A DNA stretch of 64,000 bases, from assembly GCA_039794245.1 (NCBI GenBank), contig JBDIVS010000004.1, forward strand, positions 78,912-142,911. The letters run 5' to 3'. Below the pieces are notes generated by a model. That model was given only the letters and a program-made list of their open reading frames with translations. It was not told the DNA's origin and searched no databases. The translations under genes and the position numbers were made by a program. Source of the stretch: DAITQM01 sp039794245 (GTDB lineage: Bacteria > Pseudomonadota > Gammaproteobacteria > Xanthomonadales > Wenzhouxiangellaceae). Positions within the stretch are counted from its first letter, which is position 1. Every line of letters begins with the position of its first letter. Below are positions 1-9,387 of the stretch, piece by piece.

Positions 1-2
1 CG

Positions 3-1346
<1,344 letters not shown>

Positions 1347-1392
1347 GGTCAATTCATTTTAGAACGCTTGTGCGTAAGCGGAGTCGGTAGTC

Positions 1393-1413
1393 ATGCCCGG
1401 CTTGACCGGGCAT
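1393..1413. repeat. REP-like palindrome
   Basis: An 8-bp perfect stem (ATGCCCGG/CCGGGCAT) closes a 5-base loop (cttga). The sequence resembles the widely dispersed proteobacterial palindromes of the form GTCATGCCCG...CGGGCATCCAG. It lies in the gap between convergent purH and trpS, so it may help terminate both, but there is only a short A-run (1419-1424) beside it. The remainder of the 1347-1557 gap shows no gene. Confidence 0.55.
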
Positions 1414-1557
1414 CCAGTAAAAAAATCGTTGCCTGTTATGTGCTTCTGTTATCCCGGAAAAACATCGGCAAGCAACGAGGAACGAACAAATTGCGATCCT
1501 GTCCATCCCTGTAAAATTACGGTATTTTTATTGTGCTTCGTTCCGGCCTGCCGTTTG

Positions 1558-2586
1558 CTAGGCCAGCGTTCTAATCCCAACCGCCTGGCGCAGGCGCTTG
1601 AGGAACGGTCCGGCGATGGCGCGGGCGCGGGCGGCGCCTTGTTGCAGTACGGCCTCGATACGCGCCGGGTCGGCGATAAGGGCTTCGAAGCGTTGGCGCG
1701 GGGCGGCGAGTTCGGCGTTGATTTTTTCGAAAGTCTGTTGTTTGGCCTCGCCCCAGGCGAGGCCTTCGGCGTAGGCGCGGCGCATGGCTTCGCGCTCATC
1801 GGGGGTGGCGAAAGCGGCGTAGATCGCAAACAGTGCGCCGGTCGCCGGATCCTTGGGTTGGCCCGGTTCCAGCGAGTTGGTGACGATGCGCATGATCGCC
1901 TTGCGCAGTTGTTTTTCCGGCAACCAGAGCGGGATCGTATTGTCGTAGCTCTTGCTCATCTTGCGGCCGTCGAGGCCCGGCAGGACGGCGAGGTCGTCGT
2001 CGATTTTGGCCGCCGGCAGCACGAAGTGTTCGCCGTAGAGGTGGTTGAAGCGCTGTGCGATGTCGCGCGCCATCTCCAGGTGCTGGACCTGGTCCCTGCC
2101 GACCGGCACCTCGTTTGCGTTGAACAGCAGGATATCGGCGCTCATCAGCACCGGGTAGTTGAAAAGACCCATCGAAATGCCGAAGTCAGGGTCATCGCCG
2201 CGTTCGAGATTCTCCTGGACCGCGGCCTTGTAGGCGTGGGCGCGGTTGAGCAGACCCTTGGCGGCGACGCACGATAAAAGCCAGGTCAGTTCCGGGATTT
2301 CGGGGATGTCGGATTGCCGGTAGAACACCGCGCGCTCGGTATCGAGGCCGAGTGCCAGCCAGGTGGCGGCGATCTCGAGTGTCGAGCGGTGGACGCGGGC
2401 CGGATCCTGGCATTTGACCAGGGCGTGGTAATCGGCCAGGAAATAAAACGATTCAGCGGCCGCCGCGCGGCTGGCGGCGACTGCCGGCCGGATGGCACCG
2501 ACGTAGTTGCCGAGGTGCGGCGTGCCGCTGGTCGTGATGCCGGTCAGGATGCGGCGGGAGTGGGCGCTGGATGGGTCGGGCGGCAT
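1558..2586 (-). CDS. trpS: Tryptophanyl-tRNA synthetase
   Basis: Charges tRNA-Trp with tryptophan in the cytosol. The 342-residue product matches the usual length (~330-345). The class I signature is present: the HIGH-equivalent TPHLGNYVGA follows ILTGITTSG at residues ~13-30, and the KMSKS loop is GRKMSKSYDN near residue 210. DADILLF-like and VGRDQVQHLEMARDIA segments contact the tryptophanyl adenylate. Start is ATG 2586 with a GGAA element upstream. It ends in TAG, which shows TAG serves as an ordinary stop in this genome. It is divergent from marC. Confidence 0.97.
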   Translation of the reverse strand: MPPDPSSAHSRRILTGITTSGTPHLGNYVGAIRPAVAASRAAAAESFYFLADYHALVKCQDPARVHRSTLEIAATWLALGLDTERAVFYRQSDIPEIPELTWLLSCVAAKGLLNRAHAYKAAVQENLERGDDPDFGISMGLFNYPVLMSADILLFNANEVPVGRDQVQHLEMARDIAQRFNHLYGEHFVLPAAKIDDDLAVLPGLDGRKMSKSYDNTIPLWLPEKQLRKAIMRIVTNSLEPGQPKDPATGALFAIYAAFATPDEREAMRRAYAEGLAWGEAKQQTFEKINAELAAPRQRFEALIADPARIEAVLQQGAARARAIAGPFLKRLRQAVGIRTLA

Positions 2587-2669
2587 GCCGCGGGTTCCTT
2601 TCGAGTGGGGCGTAAAACGATTATTATGCCCTGCCGTCCCGCCCCACGAATCCGAAGAAGATTACCGAA

Positions 2670-3269
2670 ATGGACCTGACCAGCGCGATACTGCTGCTTT
2701 TTCTGACCCTCGACCCGGTCGGCAACGTGCCGATTTTTCTCTCGCTGCTCGCCCAGGTGCCCGCCGCCCGCCGCCAGCGGGTGATCCTGCGCGAGTTGTT
2801 ACTGGCGCTTGCCGTGTTGCTGGCCTTTTTGTTTGCCGGGCCGTACATCCTGGGCGCCATGCACCTTAGCCAGGCGGCGATCGGCATTGCCGGTGGCATC
2901 ATTTTGTTTCTGATCGCGCTGAAAATGGTGTTCCCCGTGCCGCGCCCCAGCCGCGCCGAGGAGGAGATCGAAGGCGAACCGCTGCTGGTGCCGCTCGCCG
3001 TGCCGCTGGTCGCCGGGCCGTCGGCGATTGCCGTGCTGCTCCTGATGGCGACCCGCGAGCCGGAGCGGATCGGCATCTGGGCTCTGGCGCTCGTCGTCGC
3101 CTGGTCGCTCAGTGTCGTGATCCTGCTCGCCGCGCCGCTGTTGCAGCGCCTGCTCGGCCGCCGCGGCCTCATTGCAATGGAGCGGCTGATGGGCATGGTG
3201 CTCGTCGCCCTGGCGGTGCAGATGTTCCTCGACGGCCTGACGGCGTGGACAGCGCGCGGCGCGATTTGA
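2670..3269 (+). CDS. MarC family integral membrane protein
   Basis: A 199-residue, very hydrophobic protein of MarC/UPF0056 type. The N-terminus has the family hallmark LLFLTLDPVGNVPIFLSLL (residues ~8-26), followed by about five further membrane segments, including PYILGAMHLSQAAIGIAGG and an alanine/leucine-rich helix around 145-160. The conserved VPLAVPLVAGPSAI stretch lies at ~110-125. It is an inner-membrane protein. The family was once linked to multiple antibiotic resistance, but that role has not held up and its biochemical function is unknown. It stands alone, between trpS (divergent) and hsp20. Confidence 0.86.
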   Translation: MDLTSAILLLFLTLDPVGNVPIFLSLLAQVPAARRQRVILRELLLALAVLLAFLFAGPYILGAMHLSQAAIGIAGGIILFLIALKMVFPVPRPSRAEEEIEGEPLLVPLAVPLVAGPSAIAVLLLMATREPERIGIWALALVVAWSLSVVILLAAPLLQRLLGRRGLIAMERLMGMVLVALAVQMFLDGLTAWTARGAI

Positions 3270-3431
3270 TCTTGGTCAATCCCTTCCCTCGGCGGCTTGT
3301 GTAGTATGCCATCCAACCCTATATCTACTAACGGTAGTTGAAACCCATCGATCCGATGGTGCAGTTCGACATACCGCGGTGGCGTGACGGTGATCACGCA
3401 TTTTTCCTGGACTACACAAAAGGAGGTTGAC

Positions 3432-3860
3432 ATGGCACTCATTCCGTATCGCCCCTTTGGCCTGATCGACCAATTGCGGCGGGAAATGGACCAGGTCTTC
3501 GGCGCTGAGCCGGCCGAACCCGGCATGGAACTCGCCGAATGGACCCCGGCGGTCGATATCGTCGAGCATGACGACGCTTACGAAATTACCGCCGACGTTC
3601 CCGGTATCGAGCCCGACAAGCTCGAAGTCACCTGTGAAAACGGTGTGCTCCGGATCAGCGGCGAAAAGTGCGCCGCGAGCGAGAAAAAGAACGGCGGCTA
3701 CCACCGCATCGAGCGCAGCTATGGCCGTTTCGCGCGCAGTTTCCGGCTACCCGACAGCGCCGACCTGGCCAACGTCAAGGCCAAGAGCAAAAACGGCGTT
3801 CTGAAACTGACCGTCCCGAAAACCAAGGAAAGCAAGGCCCGCCGGATCCCGATTTCCTGA
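3432..3860 (+). CDS. Small heat shock protein, Hsp20/alpha-crystallin family
   Basis: A 142-residue ATP-independent holdase that binds unfolding proteins in oligomeric form. The alpha-crystallin domain spans ~38-130 (WTPAVDIVEHDDAYEITADVPG; GVLRISGEK; RIERSYGRFARSFRLP; AKSKNGVLKLTVPK). The tail ends RRIPIS, supplying the IXI motif that docks subunits together. The start is decided by a strong Shine-Dalgarno, AGGAGG at 3421-3426, five bases before ATG 3432; an in-frame upstream start at 3384 has no such site. It is monocistronic with its own terminator. I could not identify a convincing sigma-32 promoter in 3270-3420. Confidence 0.95.
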   Translation: MALIPYRPFGLIDQLRREMDQVFGAEPAEPGMELAEWTPAVDIVEHDDAYEITADVPGIEPDKLEVTCENGVLRISGEKCAASEKKNGGYHRIERSYGRFARSFRLPDSADLANVKAKSKNGVLKLTVPKTKESKARRIPIS

Positions 3861-3871
3861 GCACCCCCTTG

Positions 3872-3917
3872 CGCCCGTTCTATCCTGCCCCCGGATGGAA
3901 CGGGCGTCTTTGTTTTT
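3872..3917 (+). terminator. Rho-independent terminator of hsp20
   Basis: Nine-base stem CGCCCGTTC / GAACGGGCG (3872-3880 with 3898-3906), an inner ATCC/GGAT helix, then a T-rich tract TCTTTGTTTTT (3907-3917). It begins 12 bases after the hsp20 stop codon and separates hsp20 from rnpB. Confidence 0.82.
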
Positions 3918-3946
3918 ACGCTGCCGATGCTGGATGAGGCTAGAGG

Positions 3947-3975
3947 TTTACTTTCGTCCGCTGGCGGCACACAAT
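3947..3975 (+). promoter_or_regulatory. Probable sigma-70 promoter of rnpB
   Basis: A -35-like TTTACT (3947-3952) and a -10-like CACAAT (3970-3975) are separated by exactly 17 bp. The predicted start falls 8-9 bases downstream, at the first base of the RNase P RNA P1 helix (3984). Each box matches consensus at four of six positions; the exact spacing and position carry the call. Confidence 0.55.
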
Positions 3976-3983
3976 ATGGCGGC

Positions 3984-4340
<357 letters not shown>

Positions 4341-4398
4341 GTATTCCCTTTTCAGCCCGCCGGCCTGGCCCCGTTCGCCGGGTCCGGCTGCCGTCACA

Positions 4399-5868
4399 AT
4401 GAACGATACGCAACACCCGCGGCTTGCCCTCGAGGCGATCCGCGCCCGGGTCGGCCCGGCCGGCTGGATCGACGATGCCGCCGGCCTGGCCCCGTACCTT
4501 CGGGAATGGCGCGGCCGTTACCACGGCAAGGCCGCGGCGGTGGTGTGCCCGGCCGACAGCGCCGAAGTCGCCGCGGTCGTCAGACACTGTGCCCAAGCCG
4601 GCATCGGCATCGTGCCGCAGGCCGGCAACACCGGCACCGTCGGCGGCGCTGCGCCGCACCCGGACGGCTCCGAAATCATCCTCAGCGTCCGCCGGCTCGA
4701 CCGGATCCGCGAAGTCGATCTGGCTAACGGCACATTGACCGCCGAAGCCGGCTGCATCCTGGCCGGCGTCCAGCAGGCGGCGCGCGACGCCGGGCGGTTT
4801 TTTCCGCTGTCACTGGTTTCAGAGGGCAGTTGCATGATCGGCGGCAATCTGGCGAGCAACGCCGGCGGCCTGCACACGCTGCGTTACGGCACGATGCGCG
4901 ACTTGACGCTCGGCCTCGAAGTGGTGCTCGCCGACGGCCGCGTTTGGGACGGCTTGTCCAAATTACGTAAGGACAACAGCGGCTACGAACTGAAGGATCT
5001 ATTCATCGGTTCGGAGGGTACATTGGGCATCATCACCGCGGCGGTGCTGAAGCTCTACCCCGCGCCCCGCACCCGGAGCACGGTACTGCTTGCCGTTGCA
5101 GAACCGCGCCGGGCGCTTGCCGCGCTCGAGGCGCTGTGGTCGGCCACCGGCGGCCGGCTCGACGCCGCCGAGTTGATCGGCCGGCAGGCCCTGCAATTGG
5201 TGCTCGACCACATGCCCGGCAGCCGGGCACCGGTGATCGCGCCGTGGCTTTTGCTGGTCGAAGCGAGCAGCACCAGGGATGACGACACGGCGCTGGCCGA
5301 AAGCGTCGAGAAAACATTAGCGGAAATAGCTGTGGCAGAGGGCAGCGGCGAGATCGTCATCGCCGCCGGCGAACGGCAGCGGGCGGCGCTGTGGCAGTTG
5401 CGCGATAGTATCCCCGAAGCGCAACGCCGCGCCGGCGCCAGCCTCAAACACGATATCGGCGTGCCGAAAGCCGCCGTGCCGGAAATGATCCGCCGCGGCT
5501 TGCTGATTGCCGAACGCACCGTACCCGGCGTCCGGCCGTGTATCTTCGGCCATCTCGGTGACGGCAACCTGCATTTCAACCTGACGGTGCCGGAAGGCGG
5601 CGATGCAGCGGCGTTTCTCGCCCACGGCACGCCGCTCACCGAGGCGCTGTTCGACCTCGTTCACGAACTCGGCGGCACGATCGCCGCCGAACACGGCATC
5701 GGCCGGCTCCGCCGCGACCTGTTGCCCCGTTACAAATCGCCGGTCGAGATCGAATTGATGCGGGCCATGAAACAAGCGCTCGATCCGCAGGGCATCATGA
5801 ACCCGGGGAAAGTAGTGCCGGCTGAAAACAGCCGCTCACGAAGGCACGGAGAACACGAAGATCGATAG
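4399..5868 (+). CDS. FAD-linked 2-hydroxyacid dehydrogenase (GlcD / D-2-hydroxyglutarate dehydrogenase type)
   Basis: 489 residues. A PCMH-type FAD-binding domain occupies ~40-220 (VVCPADSAEVAAVV, QAGNTGTVGGA, GGNLASNAGGLHTLRYG, LFIGSEGTLGIIT). The substrate cap and C-terminal domain carry the metal/substrate signature HLGDGNLHFN (~395) and EHGIGRLRR (~435), ending MNPGKVV. It oxidises a D-2-hydroxyacid (lactate, glycolate or 2-hydroxyglutarate class) and passes electrons to a carrier or quinone. Substrate cannot be settled from sequence. The final ~14 residues (after KVVP) look unlike the family and are encoded by a dispersed repeat at 5837-5860, so the natural C-terminus was probably replaced. 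Confidence 0.92.
   Translation: MNDTQHPRLALEAIRARVGPAGWIDDAAGLAPYLREWRGRYHGKAAAVVCPADSAEVAAVVRHCAQAGIGIVPQAGNTGTVGGAAPHPDGSEIILSVRRLDRIREVDLANGTLTAEAGCILAGVQQAARDAGRFFPLSLVSEGSCMIGGNLASNAGGLHTLRYGTMRDLTLGLEVVLADGRVWDGLSKLRKDNSGYELKDLFIGSEGTLGIITAAVLKLYPAPRTRSTVLLAVAEPRRALAALEALWSATGGRLDAAELIGRQALQLVLDHMPGSRAPVIAPWLLLVEASSTRDDDTALAESVEKTLAEIAVAEGSGEIVIAAGERQRAALWQLRDSIPEAQRRAGASLKHDIGVPKAAVPEMIRRGLLIAERTVPGVRPCIFGHLGDGNLHFNLTVPEGGDAAAFLAHGTPLTEALFDLVHELGGTIAAEHGIGRLRRDLLPRYKSPVEIELMRAMKQALDPQGIMNPGKVVPAENSRSRRHGEHEDR
5837..5860. repeat. Dispersed CACGAAGG/ACACGAAG-type repeat, copy 1
   Basis: The stretch CACGAAGGCACGG-AGAACACGAAG belongs to a simple proteobacterial intergenic repeat family built of CACGAAGG and ACACGAAG units. 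Related copies in this window lie at 30696-30790 and, inverted, at 60776-60806. Here it forms the 3' end of the FAD dehydrogenase gene, encoding a basic, charged tail. Confidence 0.45.
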
Positions 5869-5962
5869 AAATTGGTACGTGATCACCCGCCAACGATGCG
5901 GCGGAAGCGGGAAAAGATGCCACCCGGCGAAGCGCGCCGGGTGGCTTGGGAGAACCGGCGGA

Positions 5963-6717
5963 TTAGCGCCGGAAAAACAAATGGCCGAGTTCGCTCGGAA
6001 ATCCTGGGCGCCCTGGGTTCGCTGAACTGTCGCAGGGCAGCGGGCCACAGTAGTTGCCGTCGATGTGGTAGAGCACGACGAAGAACTCCTCGGACTCCGA
6101 CAGCGTGCACGCCGGCCTGATGCCGCCCAGTGTAGCTGGCCCCGGGGTGTCTAACACCGAGAACGAGGCGCTGCCATTGGACGAGGCCATGAACACATTG
6201 TTGATGTCGTCGGGCGGGTGCGAGGCCAGGCCGCCGGCGCTGGTCGGCGTGAAGTGCCAGATGGTATAGACCCCGTCCGGTACCAGACCGTGGAACTTGA
6301 AGTTGTAGCGGGTGCCCTGCGGCAGGCAACTGACCCTGGCTTTGCCGCTGGCCTGCCACCAGTCGGACGGCGTGAGGTGGCGGCGTCTGGCACCAGCACC
6401 GACGACAGGACGTCCAGCCGTTCGAACGGTCCGGCGCTGAAGATGTCCCGGGTGTACAACGGTTCATCGGCGAAACCCAGGGTCAACCAGCGGATGGGAT
6501 CGCCGTTGGCATCGACGATTTGGTTAAAGGCGATCTCGGTCTGGTTGAAAGGTCCGAGCCCCAGTGGTGTGGTAGTGGCGAGAAAAGCCGTCATTTCGGC
6601 GCGGCTGCCGATGTCGCCCGTCTGCGCTTGTGATAGCGGTGCCATGAGCAGCGCCGCGGCAAGCAGACCGGCCAGCGAAAGATTCGCGGTGTGAGATGCG
6701 ATCGGTTCGGTATTCAT
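5963..6717 (-). pseudogene. Secreted protein gene with a one-base frameshift
   Basis: Reading from ATG 6717 gives a signal peptide (LSLAGLLAAALLMAPLSQAQ) and about 110 sensible residues up to VLVPDAAT. The reading then turns into arginine/proline-rich nonsense. Restoring one C near 6372-6376 (ACCTC to ACCCTC) continues the frame as LTPSDWWQASGKARVS, then FKFHGLVPDGVYTIWHF, ending PGFPSELGHLFFRR at 5963, for a 251-residue exported protein. The four cysteines in the second half suggest a disulfide-stabilised fold. I recognise no family. The lesion could be a real mutation or an assembly error in a C-run. A good Shine-Dalgarno (GGAGG) precedes the start. Confidence 0.72.
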
Positions 6718-6721
6718 CGTC

Positions 6722-6741
6722 GTATACCCTCCACGGTATAC
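6722..6741 (-). promoter_or_regulatory. Hairpin presenting the Shine-Dalgarno of the frameshifted secreted gene
   Basis: On the minus strand GTATACC and GGTATAC form a perfect 7-bp stem around the loop GTGGAG. The Shine-Dalgarno GGAGG (6728-6732) lies in that loop and its first stem base, ten bases before ATG 6717. The palindrome could be a translational switch or a repressor site; the sequence alone does not say which. Confidence 0.4.
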
Positions 6742-6922
6742 AGGTTGAAAGTGAGCGGTCCGGGATGGACCAGCGGCGGGCCTTGTGTTTTCGGTGGTTC
6801 CAGGAGATCCTGTATCCCCTAAGGATCGATCTCAGGACCGGCGGTGATCTCGCCCGGCAGGCCGATCCCGCCGCGCTGCTGTTGCAAGCTAACGCGGCCG
6901 GCGCGGCGATTCCTGTCCAATT

Positions 6923-6955
6923 TCTGGAAGTTATCGGGAAAATATCTGGAAAAGA
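6923..6955 (+). promoter_or_regulatory. Three phased 11-bp TCTGGAAAA-type repeats upstream of the CadC-like regulator
   Basis: TCTGGAAGTTA, TCGGGAAAATA and TCTGGAAAAGA follow each other without gaps, one helical turn apart, 84-116 bases before the chosen start of the regulator. They are preceded by ATTCCTGTCCA. A closely similar array lies at 12384-12416, upstream of the secreted protein/multicopper oxidase genes. I infer a shared operator, most simply for the regulator at 7039. Confidence 0.45.
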
Positions 6956-7038
6956 CGGGCCGCTGCCGAAGCGCGAAGCGCGCGGCCGGCGCCCGATTAG
7001 GCTATGATCAGCGGCAAATTCCCCAGCAGGTACCGCCG

Positions 7039-9348
7039 GTGGAGCCGCAGCGTCACGAGCCTTTCCGGATCGGGAAATGGCTGGTCGAGCCCGCGTTGAA
7101 TCGCCTGTCGAAGGACAGCGGCGATGTCGCGGTCATGCCCAAGGCGATGGCGGTTCTGCTGGCGCTGGCGGCGCACCCCGGTGAGGTCGTCACCACCGAC
7201 GAATTGGTCCAGGCCGTATGGGCCGGCCGGCCGATGGGCGACAACCCAGTGTACAAGTGCATCGCGGTGTTGCGCAAGGCGCTCGGTGACGATCAGGATT
7301 CCGCCGCCTATATCGAAACGATCCCGACCCGGGGCTATCGCCTGGTCGCTAAGGTCCGGCCCGCCCAGCCGCCAGCGGTCATTGCCGCTGCGCCGCGGCG
7401 GCAAACCCTCTTGTGGCTCGGCGTTGCGGCGCTGGCGGCGGCCATCGTCTGGCAAGCCTGGCGGGCCGATGGTCCGGCGCGGACGGAACAAGGTGGCGAT
7501 CCGCAGCGGGTGATGCTGGCGGTACTGCCGTTCGAGCAACTCGGCGGCGATCCGATGCTGGAGTATTTCCGGGACGGCTTGAGCGAGGAAATCGTCGCCG
7601 CGCTGTCGCGCCTCAGCCCGAATCGGCTCGGCGTGGTGGCCCGATCCTCCTCGTTTGTCTTCAAAGGCGGCAGCTACGATGCCCGGCGGATCAGCGAACT
7701 GTTGGGGGTGGAGTACCTGTTGCGGGGCAGCGTGCGCCAGGAAAAAAAACGGCTGCGGATCAGCGCCGCGCTGGAAGACAATGCCGGCCTGGTTGTCTGG
7801 AGCGATGTTTTCGAGCGTGAGCTGGGTGAGATTTTCAGCTTGCAGGAGGAGATTGCACTCGCCGTCGCCGGGCGCATCGTGTCGCAGATCGAATGGACCT
7901 CGAACGCCGGCCGGCATCCCGATATCGCGGTTTATCAGCAGTATGTGATCGGCCGCGAACTGCTGATCCGGCGCCCGCCGGATTTTTATCGCCGGGCGCG
8001 TGAAGCACTCGACCGCGCCATCGCGGCCGATCCGGCGTATGCCGCGGCATACGCCGAGCGGGCCATCGCGTCGCTCTTTGCCGCCGCGCGCACCGCCGAC
8101 TGGCAAGCGCTCGACTCGGCGCAGCGGGATATCGATATGGCGCTGGCCCTGGATCCGGACACGGCGCAAGCCTACGCGGCGCAAGGTTTCCTGCTGCAAT
8201 CGCGGGTTCCTGCCGAGTATGCGGCTTCCGAAGCGCCACTGCGCCGGGCGCTCGGGCTGGATCCGAACCTGGTCAATGCGTGGAACTGGCTGAGTCAAGC
8301 TTTGTTTCATGCGGAGAAATGGGCCGAAGCCGGTGAGGCGTTGCGAACGGCGGCCCGGATCGATCCGCTGTCGCCGCCGATCAACGCCAATCTCGCCATC
8401 GAGGAAGCGCAGCGCGGCCTGGCCGACGAGGCCGAGCTTCGCCTGTTGCGTTTGCTGGAAGTGCCGCAGCCATCCGAGTTGGCGCACCATGCTCTCATCA
8501 TTCACTACCTCGAGACGGGCCGGCCGGACGAAGCCCTGGGCATGGCCAAGCGTTTGATCCTGCTCACTGCGGCACCGGAAGATCAGGCCGCGAGGCTCCA
8601 GTTGTTGATCCCGATCTACCGGGTGCTCGGCGCCTGGCAGCGGGTCGATGAGTGGCAAACGCGCATCATGCAGGAAGCCCCGGACAAGCCGCAGGCCAGG
8701 CTGGACATGGCGGAGGCACTCCTGTCCGGGACCGGCCGGCCGGTGGCCGGCGAGATCGCGGAACTCGGCGCGACGGGCGAGATGGCGGATTTGGCACTTG
8801 TGACAAGTGGGGCCCATCGGCGCTTGATGTACGGCATCGTATTGGCATTGGCCGGCGAGGACAAACGTGCCGCCGCCGTGCTGGGGGCGATGCTCGATCC
8901 GCGGTTCGCAAACCAGGGGTTCGAATCTGACCAGGAGACCAACGCCCGGCAGGCGCTGGCCTGGCTCTGGTTGCGGGCCGGCGAGACGGCCAAGGCGAAT
9001 ACCCTGCTCGCGGCGCTCGACGAGCAATTCAAGCGGCAAGCGGCCGCTGATCGTTTACACCGCAGCGTCGATCTGTTCGAATACGCGCGCAACCAGGTAC
9101 TGCGCGGCGATACCGAGGCCGCGGCCGAACTGCTGGAGGCGGCGGAAAAGGCCGGCTGGCGCGGTTACTACGGAGTGCGGCACGATCCGCGCTGGAACGC
9201 AGTACGCGATGCGATGCGCTTTCAGGCGGTGATGGCCCGCGTCAAAGCCGATCTCGACCGCCGGCTCGAAGCGGTCGAACGTCGCGAGGCCGCGGACGAT
9301 TTTGCCGCCCGCCTGGACGCCGTGCTCGCCGCAAAGCGGGCGGGGTAA
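7039..9348 (+). CDS. CadC-like membrane-anchored winged-helix regulator with TPR domain
   Basis: 769 residues from GTG 7039; the reading frame is open further upstream but that part is low-complexity and covers the operator repeats. Residues ~8-106 are an OmpR/PhoB-type winged helix (IGKWLVEPALNRL, EVVTTDELVQAVWAGR, YIETIPTRGYRLVAKV). One membrane helix follows at ~123-141. Next comes a FlgO/TolB-like periplasmic segment, VMLAVLPFEQLGGDP to WSDVFERELGEIFSLQEEIA (~155-285), then tetratricopeptide repeats to the end. This architecture is known in transcription factors that sense a signal outside the inner membrane and bind DNA directly. It probably controls the secreted genes either side; start choice is the main uncertainty. 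Confidence 0.88.
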   Translation: MEPQRHEPFRIGKWLVEPALNRLSKDSGDVAVMPKAMAVLLALAAHPGEVVTTDELVQAVWAGRPMGDNPVYKCIAVLRKALGDDQDSAAYIETIPTRGYRLVAKVRPAQPPAVIAAAPRRQTLLWLGVAALAAAIVWQAWRADGPARTEQGGDPQRVMLAVLPFEQLGGDPMLEYFRDGLSEEIVAALSRLSPNRLGVVARSSSFVFKGGSYDARRISELLGVEYLLRGSVRQEKKRLRISAALEDNAGLVVWSDVFERELGEIFSLQEEIALAVAGRIVSQIEWTSNAGRHPDIAVYQQYVIGRELLIRRPPDFYRRAREALDRAIAADPAYAAAYAERAIASLFAAARTADWQALDSAQRDIDMALALDPDTAQAYAAQGFLLQSRVPAEYAASEAPLRRALGLDPNLVNAWNWLSQALFHAEKWAEAGEALRTAARIDPLSPPINANLAIEEAQRGLADEAELRLLRLLEVPQPSELAHHALIIHYLETGRPDEALGMAKRLILLTAAPEDQAARLQLLIPIYRVLGAWQRVDEWQTRIMQEAPDKPQARLDMAEALLSGTGRPVAGEIAELGATGEMADLALVTSGAHRRLMYGIVLALAGEDKRAAAVLGAMLDPRFANQGFESDQETNARQALAWLWLRAGETAKANTLLAALDEQFKRQAAADRLHRSVDLFEYARNQVLRGDTEAAAELLEAAEKAGWRGYYGVRHDPRWNAVRDAMRFQAVMARVKADLDRRLEAVERREAADDFAARLDAVLAAKRAG

Positions 9349-9387
9349 ACCCGGCGATAACAGCGGGAACCGTTTGCAGCCGGCCGG

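Noticed and set aside
2588..2669. Divergent trpS/marC promoters
   Set aside because: AT-rich ATAATAAT on the minus strand is suggestive, but no -35 at proper spacing could be defended.
3270..3420. Sigma-32 heat-shock promoter before hsp20
   Set aside because: Expected on biological grounds, but no pair of boxes close to CTTGAA and CCCCAT-T was found with correct spacing.
6997..9039. 680-codon frame on the minus strand
   Set aside because: Antisense of the CadC-like regulator, arginine- and glutamine-rich with no domain; the plus strand has clear motifs.
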